DNA of 13,329 nt from Bacteroidales bacterium GP4 (GTDB lineage Bacteria; Bacteroidota; Bacteroidia; Bacteroidales; Muribaculaceae). Numbering within the stretch: position 1 is the stretch's first letter; each line of letters begins with the position of its first letter. The stretch is taken from the NCBI GenBank assembly GCA_001701065.1, contig DAAL01000111.1:1-13329 (forward strand), read 5' to 3'. Positions 1 to 7,175 of this stretch are shown here, piece after piece. Under the pieces are notes generated by a model. It worked only from the letters and a program-made list of their open reading frames with translations, ran no database searches and was not told the DNA's origin. A program made the translations under genes and the position numbers.

Positions 1-81
1 AACCCCCGTGAAGGAGCCGCAGCCTATCGTCATTGCGACAATGGATGAAATTACATAACCGGCAAAGTGTTTTATGCTCAT
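1..81 (-). CDS. Probable lipoprotein, N-terminus only (cut by window start)
   Basis: An ATG at 79-81 (read on the minus strand) opens a frame that runs without a stop to the window edge, giving 27 residues. The start reads MSIKHFAGYVISSIVAMTIG and is followed by Cys21: a short basic start, a hydrophobic core and a lipobox-like T-I-G-C. This is the pattern of a signal peptidase II substrate, so the protein is probably lipid-anchored in the envelope. An exact -7 promoter element lies 39 bp upstream (120-127), which supports this start. A later ATG at codon 17 would destroy the signal peptide. The function cannot be told from 27 residues. The gene is co-directional with pfp but separated from it by a strong terminator, so it is probably its own transcription unit. 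Confidence 0.55.
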   Translation of the reverse strand, partial: MSIKHFAGYVISSIVAMTIGCGSFTGV

Positions 82-119
82 TGCAAATATTAGGTTAAAT
101 TATCAATGTTAACTGTACG

Positions 120-127
120 CAAAGTTA
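120..127 (-). promoter_or_regulatory. Candidate -7 promoter element (TAACTTTG) of the lipoprotein gene
   Basis: On the minus strand the sequence is TAACTTTG, an exact match to the Bacteroidetes primary-sigma -7 consensus TAnnTTTG. It ends 38 nt before the ATG at 81, so the transcript would have a 5' leader of roughly 30 nt. I do not see a convincing -33 TTTG at the usual distance, so the call rests on the -7 box and its position. Confidence 0.45.
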
Positions 128-156
128 AATAACCTTCACTAAACCGGCTATACATT

Positions 157-226
157 ATGTAACGCAAACCTTTTGTTATGATTCACAACCGCCCTTCAAT
201 GTAACAAATATCTTTATCCATGTAAC
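157..226. repeat. Three phased ATGTAAC direct repeats in the non-coding left region
   Basis: ATGTAAC occurs at 157-163, 199-205 and 220-226, with start-to-start spacings of 42 and 21 bp, close to four and two helical turns. On the minus strand each reads GTTACAT after a T-rich stretch. They lie 76-145 bp upstream of the lipoprotein start and just upstream of its candidate -7 element, so they could be regulator-binding sites. The rest of 82-320 shows no ORF with coding character, no RNA gene and no other clear element. Confidence 0.35.
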
Positions 227-326
227 ACAACCCCTCTGTAGCCCCCTCTGACACGGCATAACCGCATTTTTCCATCTTCAACGGCGTAACATCCCACCCC
301 CTGCGCCGCCTGAAATAAACACAAAC

Positions 327-369
327 AAAAAAGGTCGCCTGAGAGCGGAATTGCTCCCCCGAGGCGACC
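327..369 (-). terminator. Strong intrinsic terminator of pfp
   Basis: An 8-bp GC-rich stem is formed by GGTCGCCT (333-340) and AGGCGACC (362-369). A smaller inner stem, GAGC/GCTC (343-346 with 353-356), sits inside it. On the minus strand the hairpin is followed at once by six T residues (327-332) and more T-rich sequence. It starts 30 nt beyond the pfp stop codon, which is the classic layout for Rho-independent termination of pfp. The plus-strand reading lacks a T-run after the hairpin, so it is probably one-directional. Confidence 0.85.
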
Positions 370-398
370 CTGCAAGCTGAGATTCGGGTTATTTTTCT

Positions 399-2054
399 TT
401 ATTTGAAAACTCCTTCGTGTTCGTACTTAAGAGTAAGTGAAGGCTGATCGCACACTTCAGCCGGACCGAAGTACTGGATAGGACCGGGATATACGAAGTC
501 AGTGTTGATAGCCCATCCTTCACGCTGTTTTGCGAATTTAAGGAAAGGTGCGCCGTCAAGACGTACAAGAGCTTTTTGTATAACGGGCTTCATAGCTCCG
601 TGGCGACGTTCCATGTTCATCATCATAGTGATGGGTATACCGCCGGTGGTCCACTGTACTGAAGGTTTGGTAAGACCGCGGACGCTCGACATGTAGCCGG
701 TCACACCTGAATTGATAAGGCATGCTGCGTTGAAGCCGAGAGCGTAGCAGTAGTCAGCGTCAAAGTTGGACGGATCGGCGCAACGTCCTTCGTAACCGAA
801 GAAGTGGAACATGGTAGCGAACTTGCCCACATAGAGTCCGTTGGACTTCAAGTCGTTCAAGCGGCGTGCAACCATTTCGCCGAGAAGTTTCTCGGTTTCA
901 ATAAGCGACACCTGTACATTGCCGTGGGGGTCACGGTCAAGACACAACTGACGAGCCACACCGTCGGGAAGCGAAGTAAAGATAGCTGAATTCTCGTCGG
1001 AAAGACGGTCAGCGATCCAACTAAGCTGATTTTGGCGATCTACAGCAGCGAATTCCTCAGCGTTGGCGGCAAGAAGATCATTTAGCTCGCCTATAAGAGC
1101 CTTCATCGCGGGTATAAACTCGATAAGTCCCTCAGGGATAAGCACTGTACCGAAGTTACAGCCTTTAGCTGCACGTGCGGCAACTACTTCAGCTATAGAA
1201 TTTACGATATCGTTAAGAGTCTGGTTCTTTGCTTCAACCTCCTCTGAGATGATACAAACGTTAGGCTGGCACTGAAGTGCGCATTCAAGAGCGATATGGC
1301 TTGCCGAACGGCCCATAAGCTTGATGAAGTGCCAATATTTCTTAGATGAGTTACAGTCACGCTGGATGTTACCGATAACTTCGCTGTAAACCTTGGTGGC
1401 GGTGTCAAATCCGAATGAAGTTTCGATCATGTCGTTCTTCAAGTCACCGTCGATAGTCTTCGGGCAACCTATCACCTGAACGCCTGCATTGATTTCCTTA
1501 TAATATTCAGCAAGGATAGCCGCATTGGTGTTGGAGTCGTCGCCGCCGATAATCACGAGAGCCTTGATGTCAAGCTGCTTCAAAATTTCAAGACCTTTGT
1601 CAAACTGAGCCTTTGTCTCAAGTTTTGTACGGCCTGAACCGATGATGTCAAAACCGCCTGTGTTACGGTAGTCATCGATGATAGCTGATGTAAGTTCTAC
1701 ATACTGGTGGTCAACAAATCCGCCAGGTCCCATAAGGAATCCGTATAGTTTGCTGTTACGATTGATTTTCTTGATTCCGTCAAAAAGACCGCTTATTACA
1801 TTGTGTCCGCCGGGGGCTTGTCCGCCGGAAAGAATTACACCCACATTGAAAGCTTCACCTTTTGCGGGATTAGCATCTTTTTCAAAATGGATTTCAGGAA
1901 GACCATAGGTGTTGGGGAACAATTTCTTAATATCCTCCTGGTCAGCTACTGATTGAGTAGGTTTTCCTTCCACTGCCTTAACTGCGCCGGTGAGGACGAT
2001 AGGTAATTTGGGTTGGTAAGCTGCACGAGCTTTTTGAAGTGCACTCTTCTTCAT
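399..2054 (-). CDS. pfp: Diphosphate--fructose-6-phosphate 1-phosphotransferase (PPi-PFK, long form)
   Basis: This cytoplasmic enzyme reversibly transfers phosphate from pyrophosphate to fructose 6-phosphate (EC 2.7.1.90), so it can serve glycolysis or gluconeogenesis while saving ATP. Visible motifs are the glycine-rich phosphate loop [10 protein letters not shown] (76-85), GGDDS (170-174), the catalytic PKTIDGDLK (199-207) and MGRSAS (247-252). The second Asp in GGDD, where ATP-dependent enzymes carry Gly, and the GDLK after PKTID mark PPi as phosphoryl donor. At 551 residues it matches the long PPi-PFK class found in Bacteroidetes, spirochaetes and plants rather than the ~320-residue ATP-PFK. 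The ATG start follows a 157-bp gap after the Usp gene, and an intrinsic terminator follows the stop, so it is probably monocistronic. I found no exact -7 element upstream. All key residues are intact. Confidence 0.95.
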   Translation of the reverse strand: MKKSALQKARAAYQPKLPIVLTGAVKAVEGKPTQSVADQEDIKKLFPNTYGLPEIHFEKDANPAKGEAFNVGVILSGGQAPGGHNVISGLFDGIKKINRNSKLYGFLMGPGGFVDHQYVELTSAIIDDYRNTGGFDIIGSGRTKLETKAQFDKGLEILKQLDIKALVIIGGDDSNTNAAILAEYYKEINAGVQVIGCPKTIDGDLKNDMIETSFGFDTATKVYSEVIGNIQRDCNSSKKYWHFIKLMGRSASHIALECALQCQPNVCIISEEVEAKNQTLNDIVNSIAEVVAARAAKGCNFGTVLIPEGLIEFIPAMKALIGELNDLLAANAEEFAAVDRQNQLSWIADRLSDENSAIFTSLPDGVARQLCLDRDPHGNVQVSLIETEKLLGEMVARRLNDLKSNGLYVGKFATMFHFFGYEGRCADPSNFDADYCYALGFNAACLINSGVTGYMSSVRGLTKPSVQWTTGGIPITMMMNMERRHGAMKPVIQKALVRLDGAPFLKFAKQREGWAINTDFVYPGPIQYFGPAEVCDQPSLTLKYEHEGVFK

Positions 2055-2164
2055 TGTAACAATATATTAAATGATAATTAGTTAATCAACTATAGTTTAC
2101 GCAGAATTATCGAGCCGATAAAACGAATCAGCCGACAATCCACTAAATCGAATGCAAATTTCGT

Positions 2165-2199
2165 AAAAAAATATCAATAAATCAACTTTCAAAGCTGAT
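2165..2199 (-). terminator. Possible weak terminator after the Usp gene
   Basis: Beyond the Usp stop codon (2212), the minus strand has a 7-bp stem (one G-U pair) with a 5-nt loop at 2181-2199, ATCAGCT-ttgaa-AGTTGAT. Nine nucleotides later comes a run of seven T (2165-2171). The stem is AT-rich and the T-run is set back, so it would be a weak terminator. Confidence 0.35.
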
Positions 2200-2211
2200 A
2201 AAAACACGTAA

Positions 2212-3330
2212 TTACACAGGAATTACAATCATAGGAATGTCAGAATGGAAAAGCAACCTGTGAGCCACCGATGGATTGAATAACCGGGCAAACACATTCT
2301 TTTTCTTATTAGGCACCACTATCAGGTCGATACTGGTTTCCTCGGCAAGGATAGCGAAGTCATCCAGAATATTCTTCATGGTAAGCTGAGCCGAGGCAAA
2401 CGTGAATCGAGGATAATGCACTGTGCCGTATTCCACAAGCCGCGAAGGTGTCCCTGTGAGCTTGGGGCGTTTCTTTCTCGGAATGCTTACTATGGTGACT
2501 TTCAGCTTCTCAGTGGGGAAAATACGGTACAATTCGTCAAGAGCAAGTATATCCTCCTGTTCAAGATTGCTGAAGAACACAGCATGGCTGAGATGATCGA
2601 TAGCCACAGTGTCCATCGACTCGGGCACGGTAAACACCGTCGAGCGGCAAGAATCCAGAACTTCGGCGGTCACGCTGCCTATAAGCTCTTTCTCCTTCTT
2701 GCTTGCGCCGCGTGTGCCCATCACTATCAATTCCGGCTTGTTATGTTTGGAGTATTCAGTGATTACCTCTTCAGGAAGTCCTTCTATGATTTCAAACGAG
2801 AATTTTACCGCAGGAAGTTCACCGTTCTTGATCTTGTTCTTTATCTTTCGGATAAACGAATTCATCAGGCTACGTGCCTCTTTCACAAGATTCTGCTCCA
2901 TAACGGCATCCTCAAGGGTGCTTTCGTATTCCATGGTATCGTCAAGCTGCACATTGGAGGTCATGTAGGGATCCAGAAATGTGTGAAGCAGCTTGATTTC
3001 GGCGCTATGCTTGTGGGCTATGTGAAACGCCACTTCACATGCCTTAAATGAATAATCGCTGAAGTCAACGGGCACTAACACCACTTCCTTGGATTCACCG
3101 TCGACTTCAGCGCTATCCGGCTTAAAAATTTCAGTTGTCTCTATAATCCTGAGTGCTCTCGGAAGGTCAAACTCATGAATGCGTACCCTCACTCCGCTGG
3201 AGACAATAGGCACGCTCAAGTTCACATTATGCAACACAGCATGAACGCCCTCGCTCTCAAGCAGATTTTTCAGCTGCACGGCGCGGTCGTAAGTGTGTAT
3301 AGCAATAGTTATGAGCCTATCATTCTCCAT
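2212..3330 (-). CDS. DUF2007-like / tandem universal stress (UspA) fusion protein
   Basis: This 372-residue cytoplasmic protein has three parts. Residues 1-67 look like a DUF2007 'putative signal transducing' module (ITIAIHTYDRAVQLKNLLES, then a beta-hairpin and a helix). Residues 81-236 are a UspA fold that begins VVLVPVDFSD and carries the ATP-binding motif G-x2-G-x9-G-S at G205, G208, G218 and S219. Residues 247-372 are a second Usp-like fold ending in LIVVPNKKK and MIVIPV, where the glycine motif is missing, so this half probably does not bind nucleotide. The call is by motif and fold pattern; its stress or ligand is unknown. The ATG lies 32 nt downstream of a small HTH gene, and the two are probably co-transcribed. 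A weak hairpin follows the stop. Confidence 0.85.
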   Translation of the reverse strand: MENDRLITIAIHTYDRAVQLKNLLESEGVHAVLHNVNLSVPIVSSGVRVRIHEFDLPRALRIIETTEIFKPDSAEVDGESKEVVLVPVDFSDYSFKACEVAFHIAHKHSAEIKLLHTFLDPYMTSNVQLDDTMEYESTLEDAVMEQNLVKEARSLMNSFIRKIKNKIKNGELPAVKFSFEIIEGLPEEVITEYSKHNKPELIVMGTRGASKKEKELIGSVTAEVLDSCRSTVFTVPESMDTVAIDHLSHAVFFSNLEQEDILALDELYRIFPTEKLKVTIVSIPRKKRPKLTGTPSRLVEYGTVHYPRFTFASAQLTMKNILDDFAILAEETSIDLIVVPNKKKNVFARLFNPSVAHRLLFHSDIPMIVIPV

Positions 3331-3362
3331 AATGACGCAACAGGATTCGAGAACCTTGAAAT

Positions 3363-3623
3363 TTATTTTTCAGCATTCTGTTCTTCAAGAATGGCTATAG
3401 CCATGTCGTAGATAACAGTGTCATCAAGCACTACAATACCGCCATCGGGGCCCGGCTCGATATGCACTCCACAATTCTGTCCAAACTGATAGTTGCTGCC
3501 ACCGAAGTAGTTGCGTACAGTTTGTACTGTGCAGTTAAGTTGATCGGCGATTTTGTGCATAGAACCATCGGGCAAACTGTCTTTGATGCGACGGAGTTCG
3601 TTAAAAGAAATTGTTTTAGGCAT
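3363..3623 (-). CDS. Small helix-turn-helix DNA-binding protein (86 aa)
   Basis: Residues 7-40 form a compact helical region. The segment SMHKIADQLNCTVQTVRNYF (21-40) has the look of a helix-turn-helix, with an Ala/Leu-rich first helix, a turn at N30-C31 and a Val/Arg recognition helix. After a GG linker come a probable beta segment (HIEPGPDGGIVVL) and a final acidic helix (about 68-86). The family is familiar in Bacteroidetes as a small annotated DNA-binding protein, but I know of no assigned function. It opens a two-gene unit with the Usp gene 32 nt downstream, so it may regulate its own operon. Inverted repeats in the 123-bp region upstream (3660-3708 and 3725-3740) are candidate binding sites. 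The ATG start is clear. The prediction is pattern-based. Confidence 0.7.
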   Translation of the reverse strand: MPKTISFNELRRIKDSLPDGSMHKIADQLNCTVQTVRNYFGGSNYQFGQNCGVHIEPGPDGGIVVLDDTVIYDMAIAILEEQNAEK

Positions 3624-3659
3624 GATATTTATCGTTTTAATTAGTTAATAATTGCTTTT

Positions 3660-3708
3660 AAATTTGTTTTCGTTAAAATTAGGATTTTCGCACGAGAGAA
3701 ACAAATTT
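3660..3708. promoter_or_regulatory. 10-bp perfect inverted repeat upstream of the HTH gene
   Basis: AAATTTGTTT (3660-3669) and its exact reverse complement AAACAAATTT (3699-3708) are separated by 29 bp, 37 to 85 bp upstream of the HTH start codon. A related half, ACAAATTT, recurs at 3715-3722. Inverted AT-rich half-sites in the leader of a small regulator gene fit an autoregulatory operator. The same bases include near-matches, but no exact match, to the -7 consensus TAnnTTTG. Confidence 0.35.
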
Positions 3709-3724
3709 TATGCAACAAATTTCA

Positions 3725-3740
3725 TATGTTTTAAAACATA
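3725..3740. promoter_or_regulatory. 16-bp perfect palindrome after batE
   Basis: TATGTTTTAAAACATA is a perfect palindrome 6 bp beyond the batE stop codon and about 100 bp upstream of the HTH gene. As RNA it could fold into a weak AT-only hairpin at the end of the bat transcript, but no T-run follows on the minus strand. As DNA it looks like a dimeric repressor site. I cannot decide between the two. Confidence 0.4.
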
Positions 3741-3746
3741 CATTTG

Positions 3747-4532
3747 TCAAATACGCTCAATATCAGCGCCTTTTATCCATGCGCGGTTATGGTTGTCGAC
3801 CTTCACATCGTACCACTTCACCACAACTGAATCCTGACGGCTCGAAACCGAGTCAAGAATGGTGACCTTAGTCCCCTCGTGGAGCAATAGAGCTTCCTCG
3901 CTGCGGTCCTTGGGCGCGCGGGGCGATGTGCTCAACAGCGTCGACGGCTCCACTATCACTGCCTCGTCGCTGGAGGTGGAATAGCGGGTGGCTATGGAAG
4001 CGCAGATATTGGCGAATACGCAAATCAGCAACAGCACTATCGCGCCGAAGAATCCGGTTTTACGGAGAGGAATGCTGCTTGCGAAGAAATATAGAGCTAT
4101 CGCACCAAGCAGCAGCACAAAACTGCCCAACGCCAGCCCCGCCCAGTCATTTGCAGGGAAACGCTGCGCAAATCCATTGACCGTATTGGATATGAACATA
4201 CCTTTGTCGCCAAGCTCGTCGGTAATCTTTGAGTTCACAAACTCAAGATTGGTGCGTGCGTCATCGTTCGACGGGTCAAGACGCAAAGCGCGCTCATAGT
4301 ACAGTATAGCCATCCCCGGTTTATTCAACCGGTAGTAACAGTTTCCTATATTATAGTATAGATTGGACGAAGTCCCTTCGCTGTCCACAATTTTTAAATA
4401 TGTGTCAAGTGCCTTGGCATACTCGTCGTTCATGTAGGCTGAGTCAGCTTCCTGGGTCAGAGTGGCAGCCGAAGCGGTCGCTCCTATAAATAGAATCAGA
4501 CAAGTCAGTATATATTTAAGTTGTGCGGTCAT
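3747..4532 (-). CDS. batE: BatE: TPR / SH3-domain membrane protein
   Basis: This is the last gene of the bat operon. Its 261 residues run as follows: a signal peptide (about 1-23, ending ATASAA), tetratricopeptide repeats (about 25-92), two close membrane helices (131-150 and 160-182), and a C-terminal bacterial SH3-like domain (about 191-261, with HEGTKVTILD and WIKGADIERI). With the signal peptide outside and a two-helix hairpin, both the TPR and SH3 parts should face the periplasm. Residues 59-100 align without gaps to BatC 117-158 (17 of 42 identical by eye). The gene starts 12 nt after the batD stop, so it is translated from the same mRNA. The TPR probably binds other Bat proteins. The target of the SH3 domain, perhaps peptidoglycan or a peptide, is inference. 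Confidence 0.9.
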   Translation of the reverse strand: MTAQLKYILTCLILFIGATASAATLTQEADSAYMNDEYAKALDTYLKIVDSEGTSSNLYYNIGNCYYRLNKPGMAILYYERALRLDPSNDDARTNLEFVNSKITDELGDKGMFISNTVNGFAQRFPANDWAGLALGSFVLLLGAIALYFFASSIPLRKTGFFGAIVLLLICVFANICASIATRYSTSSDEAVIVEPSTLLSTSPRAPKDRSEEALLLHEGTKVTILDSVSSRQDSVVVKWYDVKVDNHNRAWIKGADIERI

Positions 4533-4544
4533 GACTATTCCGGT

Positions 4545-6347
4545 TTAGCGTTTATGTTTAATATTTTCCATTTCATTCATCGACGACGATGCCTTGTTGA
4601 ACAATGACTCTATCTGCTCGTCGCTCTTTTCAGGCGAGTACCGCGCCATCTCACAGTCGTCTATCACCTGAATGATAGAATCCACAAGCGAGTCCGATGC
4701 TCCGTAGCCTTTTAGCTGCTCCGCTATGTTCTGACGGGTAAGCTGCGATGCCGGAATACCGAGCTTGTCGCTGAGGTAACCCCACATGGCACGTAACAGT
4801 TCTTCGTAGAAACGGTCGTTATTGTGCGATGCCATGAACGACTTGGCGAGTTTAAGACGCTTCTTCGCCACTTTGTTCGCATTGGCGAGTTTACGGCCCT
4901 GAAGGTCGGCGTTGAGTTTGGCTTGCTTGCCGTAAAGCCATATCACTATCGCAAGCAGCAGAGCCAGCACAATGTATGCCGGAAAATACCACACTGAGTT
5001 ATAGTAATAATGGTGGGTCTTTTCAGGATAGAGATCGCCCATCTTTATGTGAAGGATGTCAGTGTTCTTGCTTGTCACGCTCTGCTTGTTGAATACCGCC
5101 GACGAAGTGCTTTGGACTCCCTGAGCCACTTTTATGTCGTAGGAAGGAGTGGTGAGTGTGACGTATTGCTTGGATTCAGGATTGAAGTAAACGAACTTGT
5201 CGGCTCCGATTTTGAAATTTCCAACACTCTGCGGCACAAATGTGTAATCCACCGTCATGACACCCGACACATTGGAGCCGGTGACCTGTGACGTTACATC
5301 AGTTTGTGGCGTATAAAGCTCAAATTCCGAAGGAAAGTCTATTTCAGGTTCTTTGATTGACTTGATATTGCCCGTGCCTTTGATTGTGTACATGAGCGAT
5401 GCCGCCTCGTTGGTGCGAAAGCTCGTGCTGCTCAATCGGCTGTCGATAGAGAAGTTGCCCACAGCCCCGGTGAAGCCTTCGGGCTGAGGTTGAGGAAGAG
5501 GAGTGATGTTGATGGAGGCAGAGTTGGAGCTTACCTTGATTTCACTTTCCACCGGACGGGTGCCCCCCCAGAATCCGGTAAACCGCTGGTGCTGCACCAC
5601 AGTGACATCGTATTTTCCCGAATTGATGGTAAGTTTACCCGACTTCTGCGGGAATATTATGCACTGTTTCAGAATCGCTGTCATGTAATTCTGACCGTTG
5701 TAATGCTCCACCTCGTTCAGCTGCGGCTGAAGATTAAGCTCCTCGATAAGGAATCCATCGAAGGATGGATTGGTGGTGGGCATGAACGAACTTATACTGT
5801 ACTTCGTGTACAGTTTTATAGTGCAAAGTATGGCTTCCTGCTCGTAAGCATGGCTCTTGTTGAGGATTATCCTTACAAAAACATCATTAGCCGACACTGT
5901 TTTTTCAGGCGATTGCGACGATATGTCGTCAATTGTGGCACCGCCGTGCTGCGCGGCTTTGTCAGGCGGAAGCACAGTGAACGACACTGATTTTGTGGTA
6001 TAGGTCTTGCCGCCGGAAGTGATACGCGCCTCCCCTATCACATAAGTGCCCGGTTCGTCGGCACGGTAAGTGAACGAATAGTCAGTGGTAAGCGACGACG
6101 ACGATTTGCCGTTGGTCCACGAGTAATTCTGTATGGTAGATGTTGATGGTCCGTAAAGCAGTGTGCAGCCTTTGATGTCAGGGGCTTTAAGACCGGAGCC
6201 TTCTCCGTCCTTTAGCCGGAAAGTGACACTGAATTTATTGCCCGCAATCACCGAACGCGGAGGTATAGTTGTAAAAGTGGTTTCTCCGACACTGCTGAAT
6301 GCCAGAGCAAATACACACATACACAACAAAAACATCTTTTTCATCAT
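4545..6347 (-). CDS. batD: BatD: oxygen-tolerance family, Ig-like membrane protein
   Basis: The 600 residues begin with a signal peptide (MMKKMFLLCMCVFALAFSSV), followed by a long beta-rich extracytoplasmic part (about 22-410). This part has repeated Ig-like stretches typical of the BatD family, such as FTVLPPDK (123-130) and VDYTFVPQSVGNFKIGADKF (366-385). One membrane helix (about 453-472) is followed by a basic, helical cytoplasmic tail. Residues 510-545 of the tail align without gaps to the BatD-like protein encoded five genes earlier in the operon (9 of 36 identical), which points to a common cytoplasmic module. The gene lies 30 nt after batC and 12 nt before batE. BatD proteins are required for the aerotolerance phenotype described in Bacteroides; their biochemical role is not established. 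Two adjacent ATG codons open the gene, and the first was chosen. Confidence 0.92.
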   Translation of the reverse strand: MMKKMFLLCMCVFALAFSSVGETTFTTIPPRSVIAGNKFSVTFRLKDGEGSGLKAPDIKGCTLLYGPSTSTIQNYSWTNGKSSSSLTTDYSFTYRADEPGTYVIGEARITSGGKTYTTKSVSFTVLPPDKAAQHGGATIDDISSQSPEKTVSANDVFVRIILNKSHAYEQEAILCTIKLYTKYSISSFMPTTNPSFDGFLIEELNLQPQLNEVEHYNGQNYMTAILKQCIIFPQKSGKLTINSGKYDVTVVQHQRFTGFWGGTRPVESEIKVSSNSASINITPLPQPQPEGFTGAVGNFSIDSRLSSTSFRTNEAASLMYTIKGTGNIKSIKEPEIDFPSEFELYTPQTDVTSQVTGSNVSGVMTVDYTFVPQSVGNFKIGADKFVYFNPESKQYVTLTTPSYDIKVAQGVQSTSSAVFNKQSVTSKNTDILHIKMGDLYPEKTHHYYYNSVWYFPAYIVLALLLAIVIWLYGKQAKLNADLQGRKLANANKVAKKRLKLAKSFMASHNNDRFYEELLRAMWGYLSDKLGIPASQLTRQNIAEQLKGYGASDSLVDSIIQVIDDCEMARYSPEKSDEQIESLFNKASSSMNEMENIKHKR

Positions 6348-6377
6348 AATACACTATTTAAAAACGGACCGTCAATG

Positions 6378-7175
6378 TTACCACTGTTTACCGCGGTTTC
6401 TATGTGAAGAGTTGTTCTCTTTTTCTTTCATTTCCTGCACCTTCTTGCGGGTTGCGTTCTCTTCATTCTCCATAGCCTTCAGGATTTTTGCCGCGTTAGC
6501 GTCGCTTATACTGCCGCGCTGTTCCTGAGGCGGCTGTTGCTGGTCCTTATTTTGTTGTTGATTCTGATTTTGCTGGTCTTGGTTCTGGTCCTTGTTTTCA
6601 TCTTTGTTCTGGTCCTGCTGCTGTTGTTGCTGCTGGTCCTGTTGATCCTGCTTGTCCTGATCCTGGTTTTGGTTCTGCTGATCCTGTTGCTGCTGACGCT
6701 TCAACTGAGCCAACCGCAGATTCTCACGCGCCTCGTCATTGTCAGGATTCTTGCGCAACGCGCCCTTGTACATGTTTATCGCCTGATCATACTGCTGTGA
6801 ATTAAACGCTATATTGCCCAGATTGTAGAAAGCTTTTTCGGCAAGGCTTGCATCCTGAGCCGCCTGCGCCACGTTCTGAAGCAGCGACTGAGCCTCGGCA
6901 AGAGGATTATTGCCGTTGTTAGGGTCAGCCGATCCTGACTGACGTATCAGCGACAGGGCGAGATCATACATGGCTGTCTGGCTTGCCGCGTTCTCTTCAA
7001 GAGCCTTGCGGTAGGACACTTCAGCGTCGGCATAGCGTTTATCCTCGTAAAGCTTATTGCCTTCCCTTATGTAATTACGCTCCTTGCGGGTCGATGTGTC
7101 AGGAGTTTTATCAGCCCCCTGCACGTAGCCGGCAGCGAGCAACGTGAGTAATATGCCAAATAAAAATCTCATCAT
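6378..7175 (-). CDS. batC: BatC: TPR protein with Gln/Asp/Asn-rich segment
   Basis: The 265 residues start with a signal peptide (about 1-20, GILLTLLAAGYVQG) and continue with TPR units (about 31-80 and 112-158; clearest is FYNLGNIAFNSQQYDQA at 116-132). A low-complexity tract at 160-220 is almost entirely Q, D, N and K, and a charged basic tail follows. There is no later membrane helix, so the protein is probably periplasmic, acting as a scaffold for other Bat proteins. The ATG overlaps the batB stop in the tetranucleotide ATGA, a sign of translational coupling. The TPR region is a visible paralogue of BatE. Q-rich tracts after the TPR occur in other BatC proteins as well. Confidence 0.92.
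   Translation of the reverse strand: MMRFLFGILLTLLAAGYVQGADKTPDTSTRKERNYIREGNKLYEDKRYADAEVSYRKALEENAASQTAMYDLALSLIRQSGSADPNNGNNPLAEAQSLLQNVAQAAQDASLAEKAFYNLGNIAFNSQQYDQAINMYKGALRKNPDNDEARENLRLAQLKRQQQQDQQNQNQDQDKQDQQDQQQQQQQDQNKDENKDQNQDQQNQNQQQNKDQQQPPQEQRGSISDANAAKILKAMENEENATRKKVQEMKEKENNSSHRNRGKQW
6516..6698 (-). repeat. Low-complexity CAG/CAA-GAC coding tract in batC
   Basis: About 180 bp encode residues 160-220 of BatC, nearly all Gln, Asp, Asn or Lys. On the plus strand it appears as imperfect repeats of CTG, TTG and 9-mers such as CTTGTCCTG. It keeps frame throughout. Such tracts are prone to length change between strains. Confidence 0.8.

Noticed and set aside
2087..2163. Possible pfp promoter boxes, minus-strand TATAGTTG (2087-2094) and GAAATTTG (2156-2163)
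   Set aside because: Each differs from TAnnTTTG at one fixed position and neither has a -33 TTTG at the right distance, so I cannot choose between them or trust either.
2416..3051. Plus-strand open frame of 211 codons opposite the Usp gene
   Set aside because: It is antisense to a gene with an intact ATP-binding motif. Its His/Cys/Phe-rich translation looks like reverse-strand noise.
6537..6800. Plus-strand frame coding an almost pure Leu/Val/Ile protein that resembles a membrane peptide
   Set aside because: It is the complement of the Gln/Asp/Asn codons in batC; CAG and GAC repeats read backwards give Leu and Val.
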